Shown here piece by piece: positions 55,778-63,211 of a stretch of DNA of 64,000 nucleotides (its first letter is position 1; every line of letters begins with the position of its first letter). The position numbers were made by a program, and so were the translations under genes. The notes beneath the pieces were generated by a model that searched no databases, was not told the origin of the DNA, and worked only from the letters and a program-made list of their open reading frames with translations. This DNA comes from Bin18 sp965242795 (GTDB lineage: Bacteria; Desulfobacterota; Binatia; Bin18): contig OZ251505.1 in assembly GCA_965242795.1 (NCBI GenBank), forward strand, positions 1,984,001 to 2,048,000. Reading direction: 5' to 3'.

Positions 55778-56818
55778 ATGCCGTACCACGCCTTCGGAAT
55801 CTTCGACCATCTGGAACGCCGCTCAGACTCGCTCGGTGAACTGTACCGGGGCCGGTTGCGGCTGTTGAAGCTGGCCGACGAGGCCGGCTTCTACGGCTAC
55901 CACTTGGCCGAGCACCACGCCACGCCGCTCGGCATGGCGCCGTCTCCGAGCGTGTTCCTCTCCGCGGCCATTCAGCACACCAGCCGCATCCGGCTGGGGC
56001 CGATGGTCTATCTGCTGCCGCTGTACCATCCGCTGCGGCTCATCAGCGAAATCTGCATGCTCGACCATCTGAGCGACGGCCGCCTGGAACTCGGCGTGGG
56101 CCGCGGGGTGTCGCCGTTCGAGCAGGCGTACTTCGAGGTGCCGTTCCTGCATTCGCGGGCCATGTTCGAGGAAGCGTTGGAGATGGTCACGCTGGGGTTG
56201 CGCCAGGAGCGGCTGTCCTACGAGGGGAAATACTACCGCTGCCTCGACGTGCCCCTGGAACTGCACCCCCAACAGCAGCCCAACCCCGCCTTCTGGTACG
56301 GCGTGATCAACGCGCGCAGCCTGCGGTTCGCAGCCGAGCGCCGCATGCACATGACCAGCGGCGGACCGAGCGCCGTGGTCAAGGACCTGGTCGCCGAGTA
56401 TCGCGGGCTGTGGGACCTCCACCGCGACAACCCGCTGAATCTCAACCCGCACCTCGACGAGCCGAAGATGGGCGCCTTCCGCCACATCTACGTTGCGGAA
56501 ACGGACGCCGCGGCCGAGGCGGTCGCCACGCCGGCCTACAAGACCTATTATGACAACATCGAAAAGCTGTGGCTGGACTTCGGCGTGGCGCACACCCTGT
56601 TCACGCCCGACTTGGCCGTTGCGCGGAATCTGGACGTCGCCATCGTCGGCTCGCCCGCCCGCGTGCAGGACGAGATTGCGGCCTATTTCGAGCAGACCGG
56701 CTGCAACTACATCCTGCTGGCGTTCGCCTGGGGGAGCCTGACGCAGGCCGAATCCGAGCGCTCGCTGGAGCTATTCGCCGAGCGGGTCATGCCGGCGTTC
56801 GGGAGCACCGCGGTTTGA
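55778..56818 (+). CDS. LLM class flavin-dependent oxidoreductase C
   Basis: A 346-residue member of the same superfamily. Motifs: GFYGYHLAEHHATPLGMAPSPSVFLSAA, IRLGPMVYLLPLYHPLRLISEICMLDHLSDGRLELGVGRGVSPFE, VGSPARVQDEIAAYFEQTGCNYILLAFAWG. Directly downstream of oxidoreductase B (GGAAGGGA before the ATG). The two differ in length and in the insertion region, consistent with non-identical subunits or separate substrates. Confidence 0.9.
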   Translation: MPYHAFGIFDHLERRSDSLGELYRGRLRLLKLADEAGFYGYHLAEHHATPLGMAPSPSVFLSAAIQHTSRIRLGPMVYLLPLYHPLRLISEICMLDHLSDGRLELGVGRGVSPFEQAYFEVPFLHSRAMFEEALEMVTLGLRQERLSYEGKYYRCLDVPLELHPQQQPNPAFWYGVINARSLRFAAERRMHMTSGGPSAVVKDLVAEYRGLWDLHRDNPLNLNPHLDEPKMGAFRHIYVAETDAAAEAVATPAYKTYYDNIEKLWLDFGVAHTLFTPDLAVARNLDVAIVGSPARVQDEIAAYFEQTGCNYILLAFAWGSLTQAESERSLELFAERVMPAFGSTAV

Positions 56819-56837
56819 AATCGCTGTACCTTCCTAC

Positions 56838-56880
56838 CCCCTCTCCCCTGGTGGGAGAGGGTTGGGGAGAGGGGGAGGGC
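56838..56880. repeat. CCCTCTCCCCTGGTGGGAGAGGG repeat
   Basis: A copy of the CCCTCTCC family at the end of the LLM operon, also seen at 3435-3600, 3913, 4103, 15698, 50019 and about 63108-63143. It forms a hairpin and may serve as a transcript end. The rest of the 56819-57106 gap is somewhat AT-rich without a supported gene. Confidence 0.7.
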
Positions 56881-57106
56881 AGGAGCCTGTACGGATTAGC
56901 GTTCGTCAATTGCACGCCCATCCCCACAAAGTGATGAAAACGATATCCCGACGAGAAAATTCCAAGCTGAAATACCATCCATCCCTCTATCTCCAGAAAG
57001 GCGGTGGGGAGTCGGCGACGAGTTCGTCAACGCTGGCTTGGATATCGGTATGGAATTCTCCTCTGGAGCGATGTCCTGATGGTGGTCGGCGGCGCTGAGA
57101 GCCTGC

Positions 57107-57967
57107 CTACCGATTTTCGGACGCATTGGGGAAGAAAAGCTGCTGTCCGTCGAGGGTGTAGCCGGCAATCGCCGCTTGCCCCGCGGGTCCGGTCAACCAA
57201 TCGACGAAGCGCCGGGCCGGATCGATCTTGACGTGCGGATGCTTGGCCGGATCGACCAGGACCACGCCGTACTGGTTGAAAAGCCGCGGATCGCCCTCCA
57301 CCAGCACCGCGAAGCCCTGCTTGTTGCGAAAGCTGAGCCACGTTCCGCGGTCGGTCAAGGTGTAGGTCGCCATGCCGACCGCGATATTCAGGGTGGCGCC
57401 CATGCCGGCGCCGGCTTCACGATACCATGTCCCGCTCTCCGCCTGCGGGTCGAGCCCGGCTGCCTGCCACAGCGCCAACTCTTTCTTGTGGGTGCCGCTG
57501 TCGTCGCCGCGCGAGACGAATGGTGCGCGACTCCGGGCCAGCGTGGCGAGTGCGGCCGCGGCGTCGGACCGGCCACGGATACCGGCCACGTCTTCGACCG
57601 GGCCGACGATGACGAAGTCGTTGTACATCACGTCGATACGTTCCAGGCCCCAGCCCGCGGCCACGAAGGCTTCTTCGTCCGGCTTAGAGTGCACGAGCAG
57701 CACGTCGCCGTCGCCGTTGCGCGCGTTGCGGATGGCGTGGCCGGTACCCACCGCGACCACGCGTACGGCAATGCCGGTCTCGGCCTCGAAGCGCGGCAGA
57801 ATCGCGTCGTACAGCCCCGAGTTCTGGGTCGAGGTGGTGGACTGCAAGATGATGTACTCGGCCCACGCCGAGCCGGCGAAGACTATGCAGGCAACCAGGC
57901 CGAAAAGGACGACTCCCGGTCCGCGGCGGAAGAATGAAGAAGAACGTGCGAATGCGGCAGGTGACAT
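57107..57967 (-). CDS. tupA: Tungstate-type ABC transporter substrate-binding protein
   Basis: A 286-residue periplasmic protein with a signal peptide (VLFGLVACIVFAGSAWAEY). It has the TupA/ModA-like oxyanion site at the mature N-terminus, ILQSTTSTQNSGLYDAILPRFE. Further family segments: VGTGHAIRNARNGDGDVLLVH, MYNDFVIVGP, FVSRGDDSGTHKKELALW and GATLNIAVGMATYTLTDRGTW. TTSTQNSGL is the hallmark of tungstate-binding TupA rather than ModA. The start used is the ATG after AAGGGG; another at 58024 is less likely. Last gene of the transporter operon. Confidence 0.9.
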   Translation of the reverse strand: MSPAAFARSSSFFRRGPGVVLFGLVACIVFAGSAWAEYIILQSTTSTQNSGLYDAILPRFEAETGIAVRVVAVGTGHAIRNARNGDGDVLLVHSKPDEEAFVAAGWGLERIDVMYNDFVIVGPVEDVAGIRGRSDAAAALATLARSRAPFVSRGDDSGTHKKELALWQAAGLDPQAESGTWYREAGAGMGATLNIAVGMATYTLTDRGTWLSFRNKQGFAVLVEGDPRLFNQYGVVLVDPAKHPHVKIDPARRFVDWLTGPAGQAAIAGYTLDGQQLFFPNASENR

Positions 57968-58028
57968 TTCGAACCCCTTCATCGAATTTTTTCTAAAGAT
58001 GCTGCTTCCACGGCTCTGGTCCAACGCC

Positions 58029-58766
58029 CTACAGAACCAGCCGGCCTTCCAAATACGCCTGGGCCTCGGCGGAGCGAGGCTGCGTGAAGAACTCGGCCGC
58101 GGGCGTATGTTCGACCAGCCGGCCCCGATGCAGGAAGACCACCTCGTCGGCCAGCCGCCGGGCTTGGCCGACGTCGTGAGTGACCAGAATGATTTTCGTC
58201 GCCCGACCGTGCGCGGCCTCGATCAATGCTTCGATCTCGCCGACCGCGGCCGGGTCCAGGCTGGCGGTCGGCTCGTCGAGCAGCAGGACTTCCGGTTCCA
58301 GGATCATCGCCCGTGCCAGCGCGAGGCGTTGCTGCTCGCCGCTGGATAGCGCCCGCGCCGGACGGTCCACCAGATTGGTCAGACCGGCCAACGCCAGTAC
58401 GCGACCGAGCCGTGCGACGCGCTCGTCCCGCGGGCAACTGCGCAGCCGCAGCACGAAGCGCAGATTGGCGCCGACCGTGCGGCGCAGCAGCACCGGCCGT
58501 TGGAACACGAGCGCCTGCCGCCGGCGCACCGCCTCGGTCGGCCGAGCGCCGCCCCAACGCACCGCGCCCGCGCTCGGGGTCAGCAGCCCATGCAGCAGGC
58601 GCAGCAGCAGGCTCTTGCCCGCGCCGTTCGGCCCCATCACGACCGTACGCGACCCCTGATCCAGGGTCAGGTCGATACCGTCGATGAGCCGCCGGCCGCG
58701 CACCGCGTACGCCAACCCGACGGCACGCAGCGGAAACAGCGCCGCGGCATCCGGCCCGTCAGGCAT
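58029..58766 (-). CDS. tupC: Tungstate-type ABC transporter ATPase
   Basis: A 245-residue ATPase with Walker A GPNGAGKSLLL, signature LSSGEQQRLALARAM, Walker B VLLLDEPTASLDP and the H-loop VTHDVGQARRLADEV. Its start overlaps the permease stop by eight bases. It powers import of the oxyanion bound by TupA. Confidence 0.9.
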   Translation of the reverse strand: MPDGPDAAALFPLRAVGLAYAVRGRRLIDGIDLTLDQGSRTVVMGPNGAGKSLLLRLLHGLLTPSAGAVRWGGARPTEAVRRRQALVFQRPVLLRRTVGANLRFVLRLRSCPRDERVARLGRVLALAGLTNLVDRPARALSSGEQQRLALARAMILEPEVLLLDEPTASLDPAAVGEIEALIEAAHGRATKIILVTHDVGQARRLADEVVFLHRGRLVEHTPAAEFFTQPRSAEAQAYLEGRLVL

Positions 58767-59466
58767 ACGCGCTGCGTGCCGCGGTCAGGCGCAACAGCGC
58801 GACCGCGGCGTTCACCCCGAGGGCGATCAGAATCAGAATCACGCCGAGCGCGAGGGCCAACGCGAGTTCGCCCTTGGAGGTTTCCAGCGCAATGGCCGTG
58901 GTCATCACGCGGGTGACGTGCTTGATGTTGCCGCCCACGATGATGACCGCGCCCACTTCGGCCACGGCGCGCCCGAAGCCGGCCAGGCCGACGGTCAGCA
59001 GGCTGTAGCGGGCGTCCCAGACCAACGCGGCGACCGCCGCGGCGCGCGGCACGCACAACGACAAGAACTGCTCGCGGTATTCGGCGTGCAGGTCCTCGAT
59101 GACTTGGCGGGACAGGCCGGCGATGATCGGCGTGACCAGCACCATCTGGGCGATCATCATGGCCGTCGGCGTGTACAGCAGGCGCAGCCAGCCGAGCGGT
59201 CCTGCGTTCGACAGCAGGGAATACACCAGCAGGCCGACCACCACCGGCGGCAGTCCCATGAAGGCGTTCAGCAGTACGATGGCCGCACCGCGGCCGGGAA
59301 AGCGCAGGACGGCGAGCGTGGCGCCGAGTCCCAACCCCAGCACCCCGGCTACGCCGACCGCGCTGAGACTCACTCTGAGTGACAGCAGGATGATCTCGGT
59401 CAATTCGGCGTCGGCCGCGGCGATCAGCCCGAGCGCCAGCGAAAAGACGTGTCCGAAGTCCTGCAT
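58759..59466 (-). CDS. tupB: Tungstate-type ABC transporter permease
   Basis: A 235-residue integral membrane protein with five to six hydrophobic segments. The loop LSLCVPRAAAVAALVWDARYSLLTVGLAGFGRAVAEVGAVIIVGGNIK corresponds to the EAA coupling loop of TupB-like permeases (GRAxAEVGA is diagnostic). Order here is B-C-A. Import of tungstate or molybdate points to W/Mo-cofactor enzymes elsewhere in the genome. Confidence 0.9.
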   Translation of the reverse strand: MQDFGHVFSLALGLIAAADAELTEIILLSLRVSLSAVGVAGVLGLGLGATLAVLRFPGRGAAIVLLNAFMGLPPVVVGLLVYSLLSNAGPLGWLRLLYTPTAMMIAQMVLVTPIIAGLSRQVIEDLHAEYREQFLSLCVPRAAAVAALVWDARYSLLTVGLAGFGRAVAEVGAVIIVGGNIKHVTRVMTTAIALETSKGELALALALGVILILIALGVNAAVALLRLTAARSAYA

Positions 59467-59534
59467 GACGCGATCTGCGTCGGGAGGGGGGAGCTGTCGC
59501 AGCGACGTGGATCGGGTGCCGCGTGCGCGGGCGG

Positions 59535-60005
59535 CTAGGCGGCCGGCTTGGGCCGCGTGACGCTCCCCATCGCCTGCCGGGCGGTGGTGCGGATGGGATA
59601 TTGCGCGTGGTCGGCCTTGAGTTCCAGCGTGTGGCCGTCCGGATCGGTGACGTACACCGAGCTGCCGTAGCCCGTGGCGCCGTACAGTTCGACCGGCCCC
59701 ATCACGATCGGCACGTCGTTGGCCTCGAGATAGTCCACCACCGCGTCGAAGTCGCCGTGCAGCATCAGGCAGACGTGATCCATCCCGCGCACGTCCTTGT
59801 CCGCCAGGGTCTTGTCGTCGGGCAGCACGCGCAGATCGACGATGCTGCGCCCGCAACGGAGTTGGTAGATCTGCAAATCTTCGATGATGCGTTCCAGCGA
59901 TAGGCCCAGCACCTCGGTATAGAAGCGCAGCGAGCGGTCCTTGTCGCTGACTTGCAGCACGACGTGGTCGATCCCCTCGAATCGGATCGGGCAGTCGGGT
60001 TTCAT
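59535..60005 (-). CDS. VOC family dioxygenase/glyoxalase-like protein
   Basis: A 156-residue protein with the vicinal oxygen chelate fold. Metal ligands are His14 (GIDHVVLQVSD), a second His in GMDHVCLML, and Glu in PDGHTLELK near residue 128. It could be a lyase, isomerase, or extradiol-type dioxygenase. It lies 68 bases upstream of tupB in the same direction and may be co-transcribed, although a functional link with tungstate is not evident; a link to the Rieske/NicX genes upstream is more plausible. Confidence 0.82.
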   Translation of the reverse strand: MKPDCPIRFEGIDHVVLQVSDKDRSLRFYTEVLGLSLERIIEDLQIYQLRCGRSIVDLRVLPDDKTLADKDVRGMDHVCLMLHGDFDAVVDYLEANDVPIVMGPVELYGATGYGSSVYVTDPDGHTLELKADHAQYPIRTTARQAMGSVTRPKPAA

Positions 60006-60080
60006 GCGTGCTCCTTCGTCTCTCGTCGGGTTTGTCGCGCAGGCGCCTTCGATTCCTGGGTTGATTCACCGTTGCGCCCA

Positions 60081-60190
60081 GGACCCTCTCCCCCGGATCA
60101 AGTCCGGGGCAGGCTCTAGCTCTCTCCCGGTGGTCCCTGAGCTTGCGGTGCCTTGAGCTTGTCGAAAGGTCGAAGGGGGGAGAGGGGATA
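60081..60190. repeat. Paired GGATCAAGTCCGGGG and TGAGCTTGTCGAAAG repeats
   Basis: Same pairing as at 29757-29826: CCCCGGATCAAGTCCGGGGCAG followed by GGTGGTCCCTGAGCTTG and CCTTGAGCTTGTCGAAAGGT. The gap 60006-60236 has no supported gene. Confidence 0.65.
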
Positions 60191-60236
60191 ACAAGTGGAA
60201 CCTTCTCGAGTCCCGTAGTGACGCAAGAACTCGCGC

Positions 60237-60563
60237 CTAGTCTTCAACCGGCATGAAGCGCGCCACGTCGAAGCCGTTGACGACGCCCGGGGCGTGGAAC
60301 ATTTCGACCGCGTTCGCCACTTCCATGAGCGACAGGCTCAGGTGGAGCAGGCGCTCGGCCTCGGGCGGCAGAGCATCGAGCGGAAAGCCGTTGAGGTAGG
60401 CCGCCACTGCCTCCAGCCGCGGGGACATTGTCTCGTAGAACGCCTTGATGTCGTCCATGCTGCTCGACAGGCGTTTGGCGGTCCGCTCGCGTTCCGTGGC
60501 CAACGCCCAGTCCAGATAGGGTTCGAGGTCGGCGAATTCCGCGGGCAAGAGTAGGACGCTCAT
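60237..60563 (-). CDS. Small partner protein of Rieske oxygenase
   Basis: A 108-residue, mostly helical cytoplasmic protein starting 3 bases after the stop of the Rieske oxygenase gene. Segments: FADLEPYLDWALATERERTAKRLSSSMDDI, EAERLLHLSLSLMEVANAVEMF and PGVVNGFDVARFMP. I recall small proteins of this kind next to Rieske oxygenases, but no function is established. Such a short all-helical protein is unlike the beta-subunits (scone fold) of ring-hydroxylating dioxygenases, so it may be a chaperone, effector or unusual small subunit. Confidence 0.65.
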   Translation of the reverse strand: MSVLLLPAEFADLEPYLDWALATERERTAKRLSSSMDDIKAFYETMSPRLEAVAAYLNGFPLDALPPEAERLLHLSLSLMEVANAVEMFHAPGVVNGFDVARFMPVED

Positions 60564-60566
60564 GGC

Positions 60567-61745
60567 TCAGGCCTCGGCGTAGAAGCGTTCGAGCACCGTA
60601 TGGAAGTAGCGAATCTGCATTTCGTCGTCCTGGAAGTACAGATCCTTCTTCGCCCGCGAGGCCAAGCCGATGTGGATCTGCTCGTGCGCGGTCGCGTCTT
60701 CCTGCAAAACGTCGCGCAGCAGGCATTTGAAGTATTCCTGCCCGATCCGCTGCCCCGCGTTTTCCGCGGGCCGGTAGTAGAGCTTGACGTCCCAATCGGT
60801 GCGGTCCACCGCCCGCGGCCAGAAATTATAGGTCATGAAATAGTCGTGGGAGACGCCCTGGAACAGCAACAGCGCGAAGTTCGGAAAGATGGTGTAGAAA
60901 TCGAAGGCGCCGATGCGCGGCAAGCGGAACTCGGTGTCCGCGGCGCTCAGCCGGGCGGCCAGCTTTTCCGTGGCCGGGCCGACCCGCCCGTCCGGCGGCT
61001 CCGACGCATACACGCTGTGGTGGTTGTACAGCCGCACGTCCAGCAGCCGCGCGTACTTGTCGTCTTTCATCACGCAGAACTGCGGAATCGTCCGCCGGTG
61101 CTGAAACGGCAGGTGGTACAACTCGTTCTGCGCGTCCAGGGCGATCTTCCAGTTGGCGCGTTCCTCGACTCGGTACTGGCCCATCAGCCGCAGGTCGGCA
61201 AAGCCGCCGCCTTCCAACTGGTCGGCCACGCCGCCGAGGTACTCCCGCAGCGTCTGGTTGGGTTGCTCGGCCAGATTGATGAAGATGAAGCCTTCGAACA
61301 CGTCGGTGTGAATCGGGGTCAGTCCCAATGCGCACTTGGGCAGGTCGAAGAAGTTCTCCTCGTCCGACACCCACGTCAGTTCGCCTTTGGTATTGTAGGA
61401 CCAGGCGTGGAAGCCGCACGTGATCGCGCCCTTGCAGTGGCCCTTGGCGTCCCAGACCAGTTTGTTGCCGCGGTGGGAACACACGTTGTGAAACCCGCGC
61501 ACCCGGCCGTCCTTGCCGCGGATGACGAGCACCGACGCGTTGCAGGCCGTCAGGTCCTTGGCGATGTAGTCGCCGGGGTTGGGCACGTCGTCGAGCCGGC
61601 CGACGTTCAGCCACGTGCGGCGGAACACCTTGTCTTTTTCCAGTACGAAATGTTCGGCCGACACGAGCGGCTCGGCCGAAACCGGCCCCGTGCCCACATC
61701 GGGGTATTTGGCGGCCCAGCGTTTGTCCGCGACGACGGTGCGCAT
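60567..61745 (-). CDS. Rieske non-haem iron oxygenase, alpha subunit
   Basis: A 392-residue ring-hydroxylating oxygenase. The Rieske cluster ligands are Cys89-S-His91 and Cys110-x2-His113 (NVCSHRGNK and ITCGFHAWSY). The mononuclear iron site is in NELYHLPFQHR, with His211 and His216 and Glu208 where Asp is usual for the bridging residue; the third ligand is expected near residue 350-360 (LLRDVLQEDATAHEQI). It inserts oxygen into an aromatic or demethylates a substrate using electrons from a reductase not found here. Neighbours suggest N-heterocycle or aromatic degradation. Confidence 0.9.
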   Translation of the reverse strand: MRTVVADKRWAAKYPDVGTGPVSAEPLVSAEHFVLEKDKVFRRTWLNVGRLDDVPNPGDYIAKDLTACNASVLVIRGKDGRVRGFHNVCSHRGNKLVWDAKGHCKGAITCGFHAWSYNTKGELTWVSDEENFFDLPKCALGLTPIHTDVFEGFIFINLAEQPNQTLREYLGGVADQLEGGGFADLRLMGQYRVEERANWKIALDAQNELYHLPFQHRRTIPQFCVMKDDKYARLLDVRLYNHHSVYASEPPDGRVGPATEKLAARLSAADTEFRLPRIGAFDFYTIFPNFALLLFQGVSHDYFMTYNFWPRAVDRTDWDVKLYYRPAENAGQRIGQEYFKCLLRDVLQEDATAHEQIHIGLASRAKKDLYFQDDEMQIRYFHTVLERFYAEA

Positions 61746-61829
61746 ACGGCTCTCTCCTTGATCGGAAACGGGAACACGGGCGTTGCAGGGTTCCGACTTC
61801 GCCTGTTCCGGCGTCTCGACGTCGACGAA

Positions 61830-62888
61830 TCAGCGCCCGCCCGCCGTAGCGCGCATATCACGCGGGATCACGTCCCCGTCTTTGACGATCAGGTCGTCGT
61901 CGAGATACAGCGTGCAGCCCTTCATCGGCAGGTCCAGATGGCAGGCCGTATCGTTGCTGCCGCCCAACTCGACGTTGGGGCCGGTCGAGAACAGCACGTT
62001 GCCGTAGAACGCGCGGCCGTCCATGCCGACCGTCGACCGGCCCGTCGCCAGATAGTCCCAGCGCGCCTTGTCGTTCAGCCCCCAGCCGATGTGCGACACC
62101 GCGAACGCCCGCGGGTCGTGGTAGCCGTCCATGTAATCCTTGACCAGCATGGCGTCGAACCCGCCCCGGATGTCGACGATCATGCCGTCCCGGATCGTGA
62201 ACTCGATCGGCTCCTGCACGTATTTGTTGAACGGAAACAGGATGTCGCCGCGGTCCATGACCACGCGGCCGCTGACGCCGCCCTCGCGTCCCTGCGTCGC
62301 CAGAAACCCGCCCGGCCAGTGGTCCCAACGGCCGGGCGTATCCGTGAAACCGTACTCGGTCAGCACGGGAAACGTGCCCAGTTCGTAGCTCACGTCCGTC
62401 CCGGCCGGGTTGGTGAAGCGCAGGTGTCGGGCCTTGGCAAGCCGCGCTTCGCCGGCCTCGACCCGGTCGCGCAACGTCTGGTCGGGAAACAGCCGCGACA
62501 GCACCTCGAAGGGTTCGACGACCAGAATGATGCGCGTGTCCGCGGCCTGAATCTCGAGTTGCTCCTTGGAGAACAGCAGGAAGATGAGATCGACGACCAG
62601 GTCGGCGCGCTTCAGCGCGTCGATCGCCGGGGCGTTGCCGGCCAACGCATTCTGCCCCACGTCACCGGCCACGGCCTGTGCGCCGCCGGCCCCCCGCGCC
62701 GGCAGATTCACGTTGAACACGTGGGCGCCCAATTCGCGGCCGGCGATCATGAACGCCGAGGCATATTCGACCGCCTGTTCGGCTTCCGACAGCACGGCCA
62801 CGGTCTCGCCGGGCGTGACCTTGCACAGTTCGAGTTCCTTGCGGAACAGGCTCACCATCGCATTGGTTTGGCTGATCGAGAGTGCCAC
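61830..62888 (-). CDS. NicX-like 2,5-dihydroxypyridine 5,6-dioxygenase family protein
   Basis: A 352-residue protein colinear with NicX, which opens 2,5-dihydroxypyridine to N-formylmaleamate in nicotinate degradation. Shared segments: ADLVVDLIFLLFSKEQLEIQAADTRIILVVEPFEVLSRLFP, PVLTEYGFTDTPGRWDHWPGGFL, VSHIGWGLNDKARW, GMDGRAFYGNVLFSTGPNVELGG and CHLDLPMKGCTLYLDD. The proposed iron ligands are conserved (Glu178, His266, His317, Asp319; compare roughly 177, 265, 318, 320 in NicX as I recall). No nicotinate hydroxylase, maleamate amidase or isomerase gene is in view, so the substrate could be a related dihydroxy-heterocycle. Oriented towards the Rieske gene. Confidence 0.87.
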   Translation of the reverse strand: MALSISQTNAMVSLFRKELELCKVTPGETVAVLSEAEQAVEYASAFMIAGRELGAHVFNVNLPARGAGGAQAVAGDVGQNALAGNAPAIDALKRADLVVDLIFLLFSKEQLEIQAADTRIILVVEPFEVLSRLFPDQTLRDRVEAGEARLAKARHLRFTNPAGTDVSYELGTFPVLTEYGFTDTPGRWDHWPGGFLATQGREGGVSGRVVMDRGDILFPFNKYVQEPIEFTIRDGMIVDIRGGFDAMLVKDYMDGYHDPRAFAVSHIGWGLNDKARWDYLATGRSTVGMDGRAFYGNVLFSTGPNVELGGSNDTACHLDLPMKGCTLYLDDDLIVKDGDVIPRDMRATAGGR

Positions 62889-63211
62889 GGTCGGACTCCT
62901 TATTCCCTGACCGGTCGGTCGCGGGAGACGCGGGCCGATACCCCGCCGCTCACGGCCCCGCCTATACCGTTGCGCGCCGGCCTGTCAACCAAAACGGGCC
63001 GCCGTGGTGTATCAACTCGACTTGGCGCCGTGTCCACGACTCTCTCCCCCTTCGACAAGCTCAGGGACCAAGAGGGAAAGGAGACGAATGAGCCAAGTCT
63101 TCCTTACCTTCTCTCCCCTCTCCTCTGGTGGAGGAGGGGGAGGGTAAACCGCCCCCCGAACCGAGACACCCTGGGCGTGACGTGGTAGCACGGGGCCGCA
63201 GGACATCTGCC
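62889..63211. repeat. Dispersed repeats between NicX-like and NRAMP genes
   Basis: No gene. Contains CCCCTTCGACAAGCTCAGGG (about 63047-63066), a decayed CTCTCCCCTCTCCTCTGGTGG element (63109-63130) and AT-poor leader sequence of the divergent transporter. Confidence 0.55.

Noticed and set aside
56896..57168. Minus-strand ORF of 90 codons after tupA
   Set aside because: No motif, overlaps the tupA end and a dispersed repeat; not supported.
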